The notes under the pieces: model-generated
Told to the model about the DNA's origin: nothing
Database searches by the model: none
The model's input: only the letters and a program-made list of their open reading frames with translations
Source: Chaenocephalus aceratus
Taxonomy: Eukaryota > Chordata > Actinopteri > Perciformes > Channichthyidae
Reading direction: 5' to 3'
DNA: 64,000 nt
Assembly (NCBI GenBank): GCA_023974075.1
Contig: CM043789.1
Location: 36,408,161-36,472,160, forward strand
Position numbers and translations under genes: made by a program
Shown here: in pieces, positions 10,376 to 22,608 of the stretch
Position numbering within the stretch: position 1 is the first letter of the stretch
Layout of the letters: each line of letters begins with the position of its first letter

Positions 10376-13064
10376 ATGTAAACCTCAAAATGAATCACTG
10401 AGCCAATGTTTCTCTTTGGAGGCGAAGCAGGGTTTTCCGTCAGACGTTGCACTAAGTCAAGTCAAGCAGATCTTTTAACTCCATCAGCCTCCTCTCAGCA
10501 CACATTTAAAAGTCTGTTTGAAGATTCAGCTGAATTAAATCACATGCAACAAGCGGACAGCGAAAGTGTGTAAGATGAAAGGCCCACACACCAAACTCGG
10601 ACAAGATGAGGATACTCGAGATCTGCACACGTGCCTCTTGGTGGAGAACACACTGGAATGTAATGATTCACTGCACATTGAAATGGTGTGAGTGCTATAA
10701 AGGGTATCAACACGCCTTCACTAATGTCTGTTCTAAAGCCAGCAGGATTTGACATGATCACTATCGGCTCCCACTGCCGCAGCAGACAGAGGAGTAAATC
10801 ACTCTGCGGAGATGATTCGCAGATGATGGATTAAGTATTCAAAATCTCAGGGAGACTGCAGTTATTGTAAATAATGACCCTATCTACCAGCGGCATTATG
10901 CACAAACCCGTTCTTCAACATTACAGCAAGACTGTTGTTGTTCTTCACCATCAGTAATGCTGTCACACGCAGTAACTCATGTAAAGCTTTCCTCTGACAC
11001 AGTCGTGCCCTTGTTGCCGAACACTTGATTAGCTAGCAACCTTGTTTTCTGTCTGCAGCTATTCAGATGTACACTGAATACAAAAGTGTTTAAATTGCCA
11101 TCTTTACATCATTAGTTGTTAAGGAAGTGTGTTTTAATCGCCATGGAGACGGATATCTGGACTAACTTATATATGATTTATGAAAAAAAAATTCCGGTAT
11201 CCGGAGGAAGAAGATCACTAAGCGTCTGGTCAGAGAATGGATTGTGAATCCATCACAAACATAACGACCGTTTTTGTGAGTCGACGTCCGAGACAGGTTT
11301 TTTATTGAAATGCAGGCTTGTCAGATAGGAGACTTGCCAACGTGTTGTTGGTGGGAATATTCTGCTAACACGGCTGAGTTATGCCAACAGTGTGAAGTAA
11401 TGGATAATAATGGGAACAAAATCCGTCACGACTTTTGAAGTTTTAGAGTCGGCTCAGGGGATGTAACCCGAGTGAACTGGAATCATTTCAACCTCGTTGA
11501 CCTGGCTCTGAAGAAATAAAGCTCCGAGCTGAGGAATAGGAGGTCAGGGGCCAAATGGTGGCTGGGGAATGGGTCAGTGATTACAGTAAGAGGCCCAGTC
11601 GCTCATCGATCCCGCGGCTCGGGCTAACGCGGGTGAAGGAGTGGAGCTCTCACAGACACTCAGACACAAAATGGAGCTGATGCAAGGAAACAGGAAGAGA
11701 TGGGGGCCAAGGAGAGGCCAGGGACACAGAGAAGCAGAGGCACGCACGATGAAGTCTTTCCGAATGCGAGTAGGAAGGGACGTGTCAGCGAGTGTCGAGG
11801 CAACAAGGAGTGTGTGAAGTGAACCTGAACCGAGAACCCCTGGAGAAATGTTCTGTATTCGTCCAGTGATAAACTAAAAAAGATAAAAACACACATTTAG
11901 TGAATTCCGTTTTATTCTCGAAGTGTTTGTGTACACATGCACACTCTGTTATAAGCTCTACCTTGACTGCACCAACACTTTAATTACTTTCAAACACAGT
12001 CGTGCGTATGTAGCTTGCAACCGTTTCTTACTGAGAATCACAGACCAGTGTAGTACAGTAATCACAGTGAGAAGGGCTTATTGAAAAAGCTAATTGCCGA
12101 TTAGGCTCAACTTGTTGCCTTGGAGTTTCCGAGCACGGTTATGAGGCGGAAGACTAAAGGGGCTTGAGAAAAATATGAGGCGATGTTTTCAAACTTCAGA
12201 GAGAAGCTGTCAAGCTGTAATGGAAAATGCCAAGTTCTGCAATGAGGGTTTTCCACAGCCAGAGAAACAGAACATATTTATAAAGTTGGAGTCACTCAAT
12301 CACACCGCCTGTGTGAAAGGGCTATAATGGAACAAAAATACCTTCCCTAAGATGCTTACACTAAAATTCATCTCGACATTTACAAAGTGAAATGTGCCGG
12401 TGGTAAAGAAACATGTGATCTTTTTAAGTTATTCTTATATTTTAAGTGCCTTTTGTCTTCAAGGCTAATTTTGCAAGACTGTTTATATTATCCCTTTTTA
12501 ACATGGCTTGGTTGGATTTGTTGTTCTGATTGGTCAATTTGAAATTAAGAGGTCAGCTCGTTCTTGATGGCAGACCACTGCTAAGGACACTCTGGAATTA
12601 GGACAATATACAATCTGATCAATTAAACGTCAGCTCCGACCGAAAAACAGATCAATCTTCGGTCTTATACTTCTTAAGTATTATTGTTTGCGGTGCAGGA
12701 AAAACAGCGAAAGGGAAGGAATGTAAAGACACAGCGAGCTGGACGAAAGAGAAATCGGCGACGCGGACGGACAAGAAGTAAACACTAAAGGGAACATTGT
12801 ATGGGCTCTTCCAGATTAATATCAAGAGTGATTCCTGGAAATGGAAATGGAAACAGACTGGGACAGTTACAGAGCAGAACATGTTGAGAGTTGCCTCATT
12901 TCAAGTGAAGTTGTTAATGAATAACAGACTATTTTTGTCTTAGCTGTAGCAATGCCATCATCGTATCCTGCTCACCCTTTCGTGGTTCTTTTCTCATTCA
13001 TGACCGGCTCGCTGCATATTATCCCTTGCATACACACTAATAGAAAGAAAATAGTACAATTCAG
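10376..13064. other. Unique sequence, no gene seen
   Basis: Open frames do not exceed 78 codons. No repeat family, RNA gene or splice-bounded coding stretch recognised. Confidence 0.5.
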
Positions 13065-13092
13065 ACACACACACACACACACACACACACAC
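13065..13092. repeat. (AC)14 microsatellite
   Basis: Pure AC repeat, flanked by imperfect ACC and CA units. Confidence 0.95.
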
Positions 13093-13469
13093 CCACACAA
13101 ATAAGACAATATCTTCAAGTTGTCCGCCCGTCCCCCGGCCAGCCCCACTTATCCTCTGCACTGTTATTTCTGTTCAGAGCCCTTTTCTTCCCAGTCCCCA
13201 GGAAGCCTTCACAGTCATTTCACCCCCAACTGAGTTAATCAGAGGTGGAAGCTACAGAAGAAGTCTACACTATAATCTGCCTGAACACATGCAGCCAAAC
13301 ACACACACTACACTTGTACTTGTATAGGTAACAATCGAGTTGCTTGGCTCTCTCCTGTGAGTAGAAGAGAGGGATGGATCAGGCAGCTGGGAGACTATTG
13401 CTCTGATGATGGCTATCATTAAGCTACTGAAGGGGCTCCACTCAGGCCTCGGCTCCTGGCCCCATACAA

Positions 13470-13710
13470 ACTACTGCAACTCTGACTACTTTTAAATCCA
13501 GCAAGAAGACTTTTCTTTATGTCGCTGCTTTTAATTGAACTATTCATATCTTAAACTGCACTGTAACTTTTATCCATGTATTTTTCCTTTTAATGTTTAT
13601 TTTATTAGCTTTTCTTTTTTAATGTTTAATGTCTTTCATTTTTTGTAAAGCACTTTGAATTGCCTTGCGTTGAAAAGTGCTATATAACTAAACTTGCCTT
13701 GCCTTGCCTT
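13470..13710 (+). mobile_element. LINE 3' end with (TTGCC)n tail
   Basis: The frame at 13470-13538 reads '..TFKSSKKTFLYVAAFN' and then stops, matching the usual C-terminal end of fish Rex1/CR1-type LINE ORF2 ('FKS.LKTFLF..AF'). It is followed by an AT-rich 3' UTR with 'tgtaaagcactttgaattgc', 'gtgctatataactaaa' and a pentamer tail (cttgc/cttgc) at 13692-13710. It is a 5'-truncated insertion, the normal product of target-primed reverse transcription. A minus-strand relative ends at 60743-60830. Confidence 0.75.
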
Positions 13711-14984
13711 ACTGCCGGACACATAGTACACCCCCCTATCACGTCTGTCATAAAAATGCAAATCGATGTATTTTGTGAACCTAACGCTGCCTTTTTCTCA
13801 TTCTACAACCTCGAATATCTCCGCTGTGATTTGGTGCCAAGTAAGGACAAGACATAGATTCCTGAAATGTGCAGATTATCATGCCTGTCGAGGGATGGTG
13901 TTAAAAAAACAGTAACTACCAATGTTTCATCCCAGTGATGCAGTAAGCAACACGAATTTGAGCCAAAGCCACCCCCGACAAAATGCTCGTGGGTGTGCTA
14001 AATATAGAGACCGTTTTTTCATAATGCTTTTCATCAGCACTGGGGCCGTTGCCCAGCATATTCTTTTCTGATCATTGGCAGAAGCCTGTACCGTATGCGT
14101 TGCTTATTTATTTGGCAGAGACAGACTGTTTACTAGAAGCAGCGTCACATAGCTGGAAGTTCCTGCTTGTTTATTTATTTGACTCCGGTGCATTCTGCCA
14201 TGGTGGAAACTGAAATATATCAAAAGGAAAGAAAATGTGAAAGTGTTATTGGATCTGCTGATGAATATTTGTGAACTTAATAGTGCATGTGAAGAGTGTT
14301 GGATACATGCTTCATGAGTTTAAATTAAAGTGGAAATGATTTGTCCTGCTGGGTGTTTGTGATGAGAATATAAACAAATCTGCAATTATTATAAGTCTGC
14401 AGCCACTAGATGTTTCTGAACTTTTAAATGCGTAAATAATTCACGTTTCAGCTTCATTTAACCACAATACTTGAATATATTCATTTTAACGGAAATGAGA
14501 CAAACCGCAGCCAAAATGCCAGAGGCAGTTAAAAGCATTTGCATCGTCGGGATGCTAGTAGGGAAAATATAAAGAAAGAAAGAAAAGCGTATAAATAAAG
14601 AAGTAACTGATGACAATAGTGTGATATGGATGAGAATACAGGAGAGGTATCAGTGCTATAGGCAGGATGGGCAGGATGGAATACAAGTGTGTTCTGGCCG
14701 TAGAGGAGCCCTCAGCTTTGTAATGGATCAGATCTACTGCCACTAACTGCACCTGTGTGGTTGCCAGTCACTTCTCTTCAATATGTGAGGAGGTAATATG
14801 CTGCCACGAAATCTGTTGCTCAGACTCTAACCTAGATTAAAAGCACTGCAGAATCTAAAATGTTCAGTGATAAGGCAACCGTATTGTTAAAAAACAAACT
14901 GAAATCAATCCCTTGCAGCAGTACTTTATCAATGTATCGCGGCACGAAAAGGTTTCTTGCATTAATATGGTCTATTAATAGTCT
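13711..14984. other. Unique sequence, no gene seen
   Basis: AT-rich with no element recognised. The stretch near 14000-14500 has tandem-free AT-rich blocks that could include conserved non-coding sequence, which only alignment to other fish can show. Confidence 0.4.
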
Positions 14985-15163
14985 ATTAATAGTGGTCTAT
15001 TGTTTTTATTATATGGCTGTTATTTATTTTTTAAGTATTACGTTTATTTTGTTTTGTGTTGTATCTTGTATGTATATTATGTTGTGTGAGCTTATCTCTC
15101 TGTACAGCACTTTGGTCTGAAGGTTTTAAAGTGCCATATAAATAAAGTCGGATTGGATTAAGA
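14985..15163 (+). mobile_element. LINE/SINE 3' end
   Basis: AT-rich 3' UTR ending 'ctgtacagcactttggtctg', 'taaagtgccatataaataaa' and 'gtcggattggatta'. This is the common tail form of fish non-LTR elements with short tandem 3' tails. A small duplication 'tctattaatag' occurs near 14970-14995. No coding part remains, so the family is uncertain. Confidence 0.5.
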
Positions 15164-15454
15164 AGTTCTGTATGTTATGGTTTGAGTTAAGGTGCTGCTC
15201 TATTTCGCATTTCATCCATTGAATCTGTTTTGACTGGCTCTTTTGTAGTCCTAAAGGGATCATTCAAGTGGCCGGTCAGCTCTTACCCTAAAAAGAACAC
15301 AAGCCAAGATGGATTTGTACACACAATATGAAACACTCTAGTAAGTGATGTCAGTTATTCAAAATAAAGGTGCAAACGTTTCTAAAATGCCACTATTTTC
15401 AAGTGACTCGCTGCTATTTGCATACAAAGACGCATTTATTTTTGTGACCAACTT

Positions 15455-15755
15455 TTTATTGTTTTTTTTTTTTTTTTTTCTCACAAAGGGGACTTATACA
15501 GATGCAAATTATATAGACAATACAAAAATAAAAATAAAAAAAATAAAGAAAGAACAAAAAAAATATATATATAGGGAATCCCTTTCCCATGCCACCCCGT
15601 CCCCCCCTCTTCCCACCCATCTTGCCATTTCACAGAAAATCCTACCTGATGTTTTTTAGCAATCGTCTGAGTTCATCTATATATATTATATATATATATA
15701 TATTATAGCATAACAATTTATAGCATAACAATTTATACCATAACAATTTATCCAC
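15455..15755. repeat. Low-complexity cluster
   Basis: In order: a T-rich tract at 15460-15480, an A-rich stretch with TATATA near 15550-15572, an AT repeat at about 15679-15706, and three 15-bp tandem units of the form 'tagcataacaattta' at about 15706-15750. No coding capacity. Confidence 0.85.
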
Positions 15756-15794
15756 ATAAAATACATTCATTCCTTTTTTTTTTCACATAACATT

Positions 15795-16037
15795 TAATAA
15801 TAATAATAATTCCTTACATTTATTATAGCGCTTTATCAATAACTCAAAGCGCTTTACATATACACACATTACACATATATCATACATGCAATGGTCAGAT
15901 ACTGTGGACAATACCCACAGGAGCAAGTTCAGGTGAAGTGTCTTGCCCAAGGACACACCGGCTTTACAGACGCAGCAGCGGCGGGTTTCACCCCTTGATC
16001 AGATGATCATTGCACAGCGCACTGCGCCACACCGTCC
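15795..16037 (-). mobile_element. tRNA-derived SINE, family 3, first of a tandem pair
   Basis: On the minus strand the head reads 'ggacggtgtggcgcagtgcg' (A-box-like), then a decayed B-box region ('ggtgaaacccgcc'), 'gtgtccttgggcaagacact' and a 3' end with 'gtaaagcgctttgag..ataaagcgctataataaa' and an ATT-rich tail. The neighbouring unit at 16038-16247 repeats most of it. The family 3 tail motif also ends the LINE piece at 53162. Confidence 0.75.
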
Positions 16038-16247
16038 ATCTTCACGCCTCAAAGTCATCGAGGCGCTTTTACAAGTACACATTGGTATTATACATGTACT
16101 GTGGACAATACCCACAGGAGCAAATCCGGGTGAAGTGTCTTGCCCAAGGACACAACGGCCTGACCGGGAGTGGGTTTCGAACTGGAGTTCCCCAGCACTC
16201 CCCCTTGATCTGATGATCGGATGCACAGACCACTGCGCCACCCGTCC
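16038..16247 (-). mobile_element. tRNA-derived SINE, family 3, second of a tandem pair
   Basis: On the minus strand: head 'ggacgggtggcgcagtggtc', B-box-like AGTTCGAAACCC, then 'ttgtgtccttgggcaagaca', 'tgggtattgtccacagtaca' and a shortened 3' end with 'aaaagcgcctcgatgac'. Better preserved in the head than its left neighbour and abuts it head to tail with no spacer. Confidence 0.78.
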
Positions 16248-17887
16248 ACAATTTCATCTGTTTAAGCTGAAGTGCGATTAACTCCTAATAAACCACAATT
16301 GCACCAAGGTGTGCAAAGATGCATTTATGATGATCATTTCTGTCCTTGGTTTGATTCTGGACGGGTACATATACTTTTATAAATGTGTATTTCAGGTGTC
16401 AATGAATCAAATTGATTATAGATCTTTGTGTGGCAAGTCAGTCAAATGTGAACTTTGTCATCAATAAATCATTAAGTGGCAAAGCTGCCTTTGAGCTCAT
16501 GTGAGATATGTTGGATAATAAACCATAAGAACAGCACTTTTTAAAGTAGCAGCTTTTCTCAGTATAGCACCCGATGCAGCAGGTTTTTTAATATCCATAG
16601 ATGTCAACAGCATACACGATGAAGCCCTGTGAGCAAGCGGCAAATGTTATTCAGCCTCTCGCCTTGGACTATATTGCTATTCCCCACTGCAGAACACACT
16701 TCTTTTCTTTTTAGAAATGCAGCATCTTGAAAATGTTGGATCAAAAATCTTAAGTTACATTTTGTTTTTCCCCAGCAATAGCTTTCTTTTGCACGGGAAC
16801 GGTTGCTACAAGACTTTCAGTGCTAGACATTCCAGCGTAGAAAATAACTGCGTGTGCTGCAGGGGAGCAACAAAGTCTCCAAGCATGTTTTGTGAGATGA
16901 ATGACAAAATGCCACCCACAGGTGTAGATTCAACCAAAGCAGTATTGTTCTTCCTGTGTTGGTACTAGATCCCTGTCTGGCACTTAATCCACAGTGTGTC
17001 TTTGAACGCATTTCCTCTCCGCTAAAGACTTGTGGGTATTCTTCCGCCATAAAGAAGAGCAGCACTTGTTTCACTTTTAATTACTTGGAAGCATTCATCT
17101 AATTTCTAAAAGCATCTATTCACAGCTCTGCATCCTGACATACACAACAACAGAGATGATGTTCTTATTGCAGAGATGGAGGATAGCGGGAGGAGGAGAT
17201 GCTGCGTGTTTGTGGTATGTCAAGTCAAATTGTTTTTACATTTCATCTTGTTGGCTCCTCATCTATTCAACAGTTTATCTGCATCTCTGCTGGGATATGT
17301 GCCGGCTCCTGGCGTGTGTCTCTGTGTGTGCTAGAAACTGCCAAAGCAAGGAGGCGGGCAGCTTGCTGTGTCAAGGGCTGTAGGGGGAATGTTCAAACCT
17401 CAGTCAGCGGGGGATTGTGTGTGAAATACAGATGTTAGAAATAGCTCGCCTGTTTGCCTATTGTTATCACAGCTCTTTGGATAAGGGAAGAGCAGTCTTG
17501 GGTTTTGACTTGACAAGGGAGAAACAGAATGATAAATTACCAGCTTTCATCCTACCTTACACCCCCCCCCCCCATCCCAACTCTTCCCCCGCACCGCCGC
17601 CACACCCTGCTGTAGAATAACAACAGATTACAAAGTCATTCACAGGCAGTTACACAATAAGCAAAGCAGATAGGAGTCCCCACCCTCTTGTCTCACCAGC
17701 TGCCCCTCAGGAAAACACAGCATTGGTTAAAGGTTTAATCTGTAACACTTTACACGTTAAAATGCCTTAAAACGGACAAACCTATGGAATATATAGTATT
17801 AAGTTATGTACTTGCATTATCCCAAATGTAACCAACAATGTTCAAAACTAGACGAATGTAATTTAATCAAGGTAACGGTGCATTTAA
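16248..17887. other. Unique sequence, no gene seen
   Basis: Open frames up to 83 codons, including a Cys-rich one near 16717-16968, show no domain. A C12 tract lies at 17562-17573. No repeat family identified. Confidence 0.5.
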
Positions 17888-18508
17888 AGGCCCTGACACA
17901 CCAAGCAGTCACCAGAGGACTAGCCGACGCTGAAGTCGGCTGTTGCCTGGCCGTGTTCTCCTGCGTTTTGGCCATGTGTCGCACGGGAACACACCGCACC
18001 GACTTCAGTGCGTGAGTGGCAATAACTCTCCTTACCAGCAGGCGGCGGTAGTGTGTATTCGTCATTCAAAAGAGGCAACAACCGGAAGACAGAGAAGAAG
18101 AAGAGTATCTTTTCTCCGTAATATCATACAGAGCTGGCCTCTCCTGGATCAAGGTGATGAGCAGGTCTTCGTTTGCATCATTCCAGATCGCCATGATGAG
18201 ATGAAAATGAATAGCAGTCTGTGTGTGCCTTCTTAAATCGTTTGTTTACGTCCCTCACTTCCGCTTCGCTTCTCATGCACTGATTTGCTAGCTGAACAGC
18301 CAATCAGAGTGATTATTTGGTCCGACTGCCAGACCCGATGCATGGCCGATTCAACATGTTGAATCGGCCATGCATCGGGTCTGGCAGTCCAAATAAGGCG
18401 TGTCACGGTCAACGGTGCGGGACACACCAACCTGACTACGGCGCCGCGAATGCCCGACAGCCTCTGACGGCCTCTGACTCCCAAAATCGGGTTGGTGTGT
18501 CAGGGCCT
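17888..18508. mobile_element. DNA transposon (Harbinger- or Kolobok-type), non-autonomous
   Basis: A 621-bp element with perfect 17-bp terminal inverted repeats, AGGCCCTGACACACCAA. It is flanked by TAA on both sides (17885-17887 and 18509-18511), the 3-bp TWA duplication of PIF/Harbinger. Shifting the boundary by one base gives TTAA instead, which would fit Kolobok or piggyBac; the sequence alone does not decide. No transposase is encoded. Subterminal sequence is rich in 'gtcgg', 'ccgac' and 'gacacacc' motifs. The interior holds a perfect 64-bp palindrome, listed separately. Confidence 0.8.
18325..18388. repeat. Perfect 64-bp palindrome
   Basis: Each 32-base half is the exact reverse complement of the other, with no spacer; the centre lies between 18356 and 18357 (ACATGT). 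Outside the core, 'ttatttgg' on the left pairs with 'ccaaataa' on the right, offset by a 4-base asymmetry (tccg), so the symmetry spans about 80 bp. It would form a cruciform in DNA or a hairpin in RNA. Confidence 0.97.
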
Positions 18509-18513
18509 TAAAG

Positions 18514-18903
18514 CAGGGGTGTCAAACTCAATTTCATCGTGGGCCACATTCGCATAAAGGTTGCACTCAAAGGGCCAGTTGTAACTATATAAATATATAA
18601 TATATATATAAAATAATGTATTATATTACATTATTGCCTCTGAATTGGATTATTATCGGATAGGATAATAACTTGGTAATTAACTACGTCTGAAAGCAGA
18701 AGTCCAGGGCAAATAATTGCAAGTGTCTTCAGTGCGCATGTCACAAAATGAGATGCGTATGTAGTTTATGAGCAACCTGCTTCTGTAAAGTGGCGTGTAA
18801 CCGTATAATAAACGTATTATATTCTTTGAAAGCTCTTGCTGGGCCACATAAAATGAAGTCGCGGGCCGGATTTGGCCCCCGGGCCTTGAGTTTGAGACCC
18901 CTG
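18514..18903 (+). mobile_element. hAT MITE, 390 bp (Charlie-like)
   Basis: Termini CAGGGGTGTCAAACTCAA and TTGAGTTTGAGACCCCTG form inverted repeats with one interior mismatch. The 8-bp flanks are ccttaaag and atttaaag, identical in the last six bases, as expected of an aged hAT duplication. 'gcgggccggatttggccccc' near the right end is typical of this very common fish family. It has no coding capacity. It starts six bases after the end of the element at 17888-18508, so its left duplication covers that element's edge. A truncated second copy lies at 34761-34965. Confidence 0.88.
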
Positions 18904-18921
18904 ATTTAAAGGCATCATTTA

Positions 18922-19095
18922 GGGGCGTTGGTGGCGAAGTCCATAGGGACCAGTTCAAGTCGCGGAAAGATCAAGTGCTACCGAGGTGTCCCTGAGCAAG
19001 GCACCGCTGCTCCCCGGGCGCCGTTCATACTGTAATGGCAGCCCACTGCTCCTAACACTAGGATGGGTCAAATGCAGAGAAAACCGTTTCGTTAC
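18922..19095 (+). mobile_element. tRNA-derived SINE, family 1, internally deleted
   Basis: Same head ('ggtggcgaagtccataggga') and body as the copies at 7511 and 10151, but the segment between 'agggac' and 'cagttcaagtc' (about 25 bases in the others) is missing, as is 'ttccccacactgctcc' in part. The polymerase III promoter spacing is therefore altered. The end reads 'gcagagaaaaccgtttcgtt' and lacks the 'attaataaagt' tail. Confidence 0.82.
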
Positions 19096-21720
19096 ATAGT
19101 ACCTGACTGTACGTAACGACGTTTATATAATAAGTTGAATCTTCTTCTTCTTCAATCATTTCACACCTATGTAGTTGCTTTTACTTTTACAGCGACAAAG
19201 GTCAACAGAAAAATAAAGCATTCCCTTGTGTCGGCATTAATTGTGTGACATTTTGCAACACTTGCTGTGTGCTATTATACAAAGGTATAATTCAGCCACC
19301 TTTTTCAGTCGACTACCTCATCATCACCTTATCACCAGACGACTATACACGGGTAGTTGAGTCATCTGGTGATGAGTCAGCAAATTGACGTTGGCTGGTG
19401 TTCGTTTCATAAAAAGGGGTAAAAGGCAACTATGTTGTTGAGTGGCCTACAGAGTAATTGTCTAAGTAAATGTAAGTTTGCTTTGGTAAGCCGTGACGTG
19501 TATTCTCCTCGGGCTTTTGTTGTGAAAGGTAAGCGAGGAAGAAGCTAAACTGAAATGCCTTTGCAAAAAAGAGTTTGCCTTCTTGGTTGGGACGATAGAG
19601 CCTCTGTGTTATTATTTTAGTGTCGAGTGTACTACTAAGTGTATGTGCAACTCATAACTGTCCTCTTAACACTTGAATGAATTCCCTCATGACTCCTGCC
19701 CAAATCATGCAATACAGATTTTAATCTTAAACCGTGGTTGTGTACCAATTTAAGGATCCCACGCTATTTCAAAAAGTCAGCAAAGTAAGTCTACTATTAC
19801 TGTTTTGATCTTATGGCAGAAATGATGATGTCATGTGTATAGCTAGAAATATCCTGTGAGAGGATGACTTTTTATAAAAACAAATTATCCTGGGATTTTT
19901 GCTCTCGATAATAATGCACTCATTTTCATGTTTTACTGGAACTCAATATTTACATGCTAATTAGCCAGAAGAGGAAATAAGCCCTTAACGCTGAATGCTG
20001 ACGATGGCCAGTTTGCCTCCAGCGGTAATGAAGTCCAGCATGTTGGTTGCCGAACAAAGTAAATTATAATGTACCCGTTTAAAAAAAAGAAGAAAGTGCT
20101 CGACACAACAAAGATTAAGGTTTCGGACACGTCGCTAGCAGACACACGCACCGTTTGAACTGTTTGTTTGGTCTCTCGGCAGGCTGACACTGCACACAAA
20201 TAAGTTTGCTTTAAGGTAAAAATAGCATAGAACAAAAGTTATCTTGGCTAATTAAGGACATGATAATTCACAAGAACAAAGTTAGGTGTTAGACTGAAGG
20301 TGGGGATCTCAATGCGTTAATTAATCACCAGAGACCGTTGGCGTGGTTGTGGCCATGAATGATGCATTTTTTTAGGAAGAGGCATATTAACATGTGGAAA
20401 TGGGTGCCATATTTGAGTAAAAATAAAGTTATACCCTGGCTGCACCTTTAACCCCACATGCCCATACCTCTCATGAAAAAGCACAATTCTAACCACTATC
20501 CTCCCACTCATCTTAAAACACACTGTCAACCTGCACCATCCACCACCTCCGAGGAAAAGTAAAAGATCTAAATTCCTCCACGCTGAGCTGCAGGAGCACT
20601 CTGGCTGATTTGTAACATTAATTTCTCATGATGTCAGTCAGCATCCATCAGCGTTAAACTTTAGCATATCCACAAGATGACTGTCTGGGACATACGTGGG
20701 AAGACACCGGAGGGCTGTGTGAGAGGATGACTGGGATGGCATCCCCCCACCCCACGCTGAACTTCTGTCGGAGAAAAGAAAAAGTACAAAAACAAAAGCC
20801 AGATGAAACTTGTCTTCTGCCTCAATGCCTTCCCATAGCGCTGTGGTCACGTTTCCCAGAACGCCTTCCCTGGCTTTTCCAATTACAGTGGAGAACAGAA
20901 CAGGAGATGGGACAGAAGTGTGTAATGGAAACACACACTGCTGGCTGGTGAAGTTGTGTGTGCGTGTCTGGGCTGTGTGTTCGAGCGGTTTCTTTAACTG
21001 GTTAACAAAGTGTTTTTTAAAAAAAATATAAGACAGTGGTGTAAATTTGTATGATCCAAAATATAGGTGATATGTATATATATATATATTTTTTTAAGGA
21101 GCTTTCATCTTGTGTAGGTTTTGGCGATCCCCGTGTACAAAAACGGTGATGTTTGCAGGCACAGGAGTGGCTTTAGAAGACCTCTAACATGACTTCTGAA
21201 GCAGGGTGGGAAGGTCTGCACTTCCCAGGCCTGGTTTTGCTTCTTCGGTGCCTCCACTTCCGACAGCCGGCCCACAGTATGGCCTGAGCGTCGATGCATC
21301 CTGATCTTCTTTCAACATGACATGTTCTTCTCTTTGAGTCTATATCACTTATGTAATGGAATTGTTCTGTTTTTTTCATCATCTTCGAACAGGCTTTGCT
21401 TCTCTGCTGAAACACTTGCCAAAATGCAATCTTAGAACCTTATTGCATTCATATCTGTTTATAGAGATGGCGTTGTCTCTCAAATGTTATCTGCAGAATA
21501 GTAGACCAATAGCTGACACAGAGCTTGACCTCACGCACTAGGTAGCCGATAACTCCAACAGTGATTTGGTAGATTGAACTGCAGATGCTGTCAGCAGAGC
21601 TCACCAGCTTCCTCTCCTCACATAGTTCAGCCTTTGTGGGCAGAACAGTGTTTTCATCCATCATGCAGCACCTTTCCATGATAGCATAACTTCCGCAGCC
21701 AGATAGTTTTACATTATGTA
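19096..21720. other. Unique sequence, no gene seen
   Basis: Open frames stay below 100 codons. An imperfect stem, 'tcaccagacgact' with 'agtcatctggtga', lies near 19331-19373. TA-rich tracts occur near 21068-21090. The part just left of 21720 may include the decayed upstream part of the LINE that follows, but I cannot align it. Confidence 0.45.
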
Positions 21721-22608
21721 GTGAGCCATGAGGTTTTTATGCAGGCTTGCTGCCACTATGAATGGTATGGCCACCAGACTATGCAAGTCAAATGGGGCAA
21801 TAGGGTCTCAGCCCCATTTGGGGTTAGCAATGGTGTCAGACAAGGTGGAATTATGTCCCCAGTTCTTTTTAACCTTTATATTGATGATCTGTCCAAGCGA
21901 CTGAAAGCCTGTAATACTGGATGCATGATTGGTAGTACTCTAGTGAACCATATTATGTATGCAGATGATCTTGTTGTGCTGAGTCCATCTAGCGCTGGTC
22001 TTCAGCAGCTTCTTGCTGTTTGTTCTGTGTATGGTGTGGAGCATGACATCAAATACAACGCCAGTAAGAGTGCTGTCATGATCTTTAGAACCAAGGAAGA
22101 TAAATGTCTTACATTTCCTGATTTTAAATTGTCTGATATTAATCTTAGTGTCTGTAATAAGTTAAAATATCTTGGACACTTTATTACAGAACAATTGACA
22201 GATGATGAAGATATTTATAGGCAATGCCGCATGATGTATGCACAAGCAAACATTCTCCTACGTAAGTTTGGTGCGTGTACAGATGGAGTGAAGATGTCTC
22301 TGTTCAGAGCATATTGCACACCGCTCTATACGGCACATCTGTGGTCAAACTACAGAAAAGCAAGTTTACGGAAACTTCAAGTAGCTTATAATGATGCCAT
22401 GAGAATATTGCTGAAGAGACCTCGATGGTCTAGTGCAAGTGAAATGTTTGTGGCTGCAGGAGTCAATACTCTACAAGCTGTTTTAAGAAATCTTATGTAT
22501 AAATGTATTTGCCGGCTTAATGACTCTGATAATGAAATTCTCTTGGCCTTATCGAACATAAGGTATAGTACTACGCTACCAATCGCAGCTGTGGAGACAT
22601 TGGTATAG
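21721..22608 (+). pseudogene. LINE reverse transcriptase, C-terminal half
   Basis: An open frame of 295 codons from a non-LTR retrotransposon. It has the motif 'NGVRQGGIMSPVLFNLYIDD' (residues 37-56), the catalytic YADD (residues 80-83, 21958-21969), 'NASKS' (113-117) and 'KYLGH' (149-153), followed by a thumb-like C-terminus with 'LRKLQVAYNDAMRILLKRPRW'. Reverse transcriptase copies the element's RNA into DNA at the nick site. The listed start is only where the frame opens: endonuclease, fingers and the first palm motifs are missing, as in a 5'-truncated insertion. The frame is free of stops and frameshifts to its natural TAG, so the copy is fairly young. It is of the jockey/CR1/L2 group in layout; I do not assign a family. 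Confidence 0.9.
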
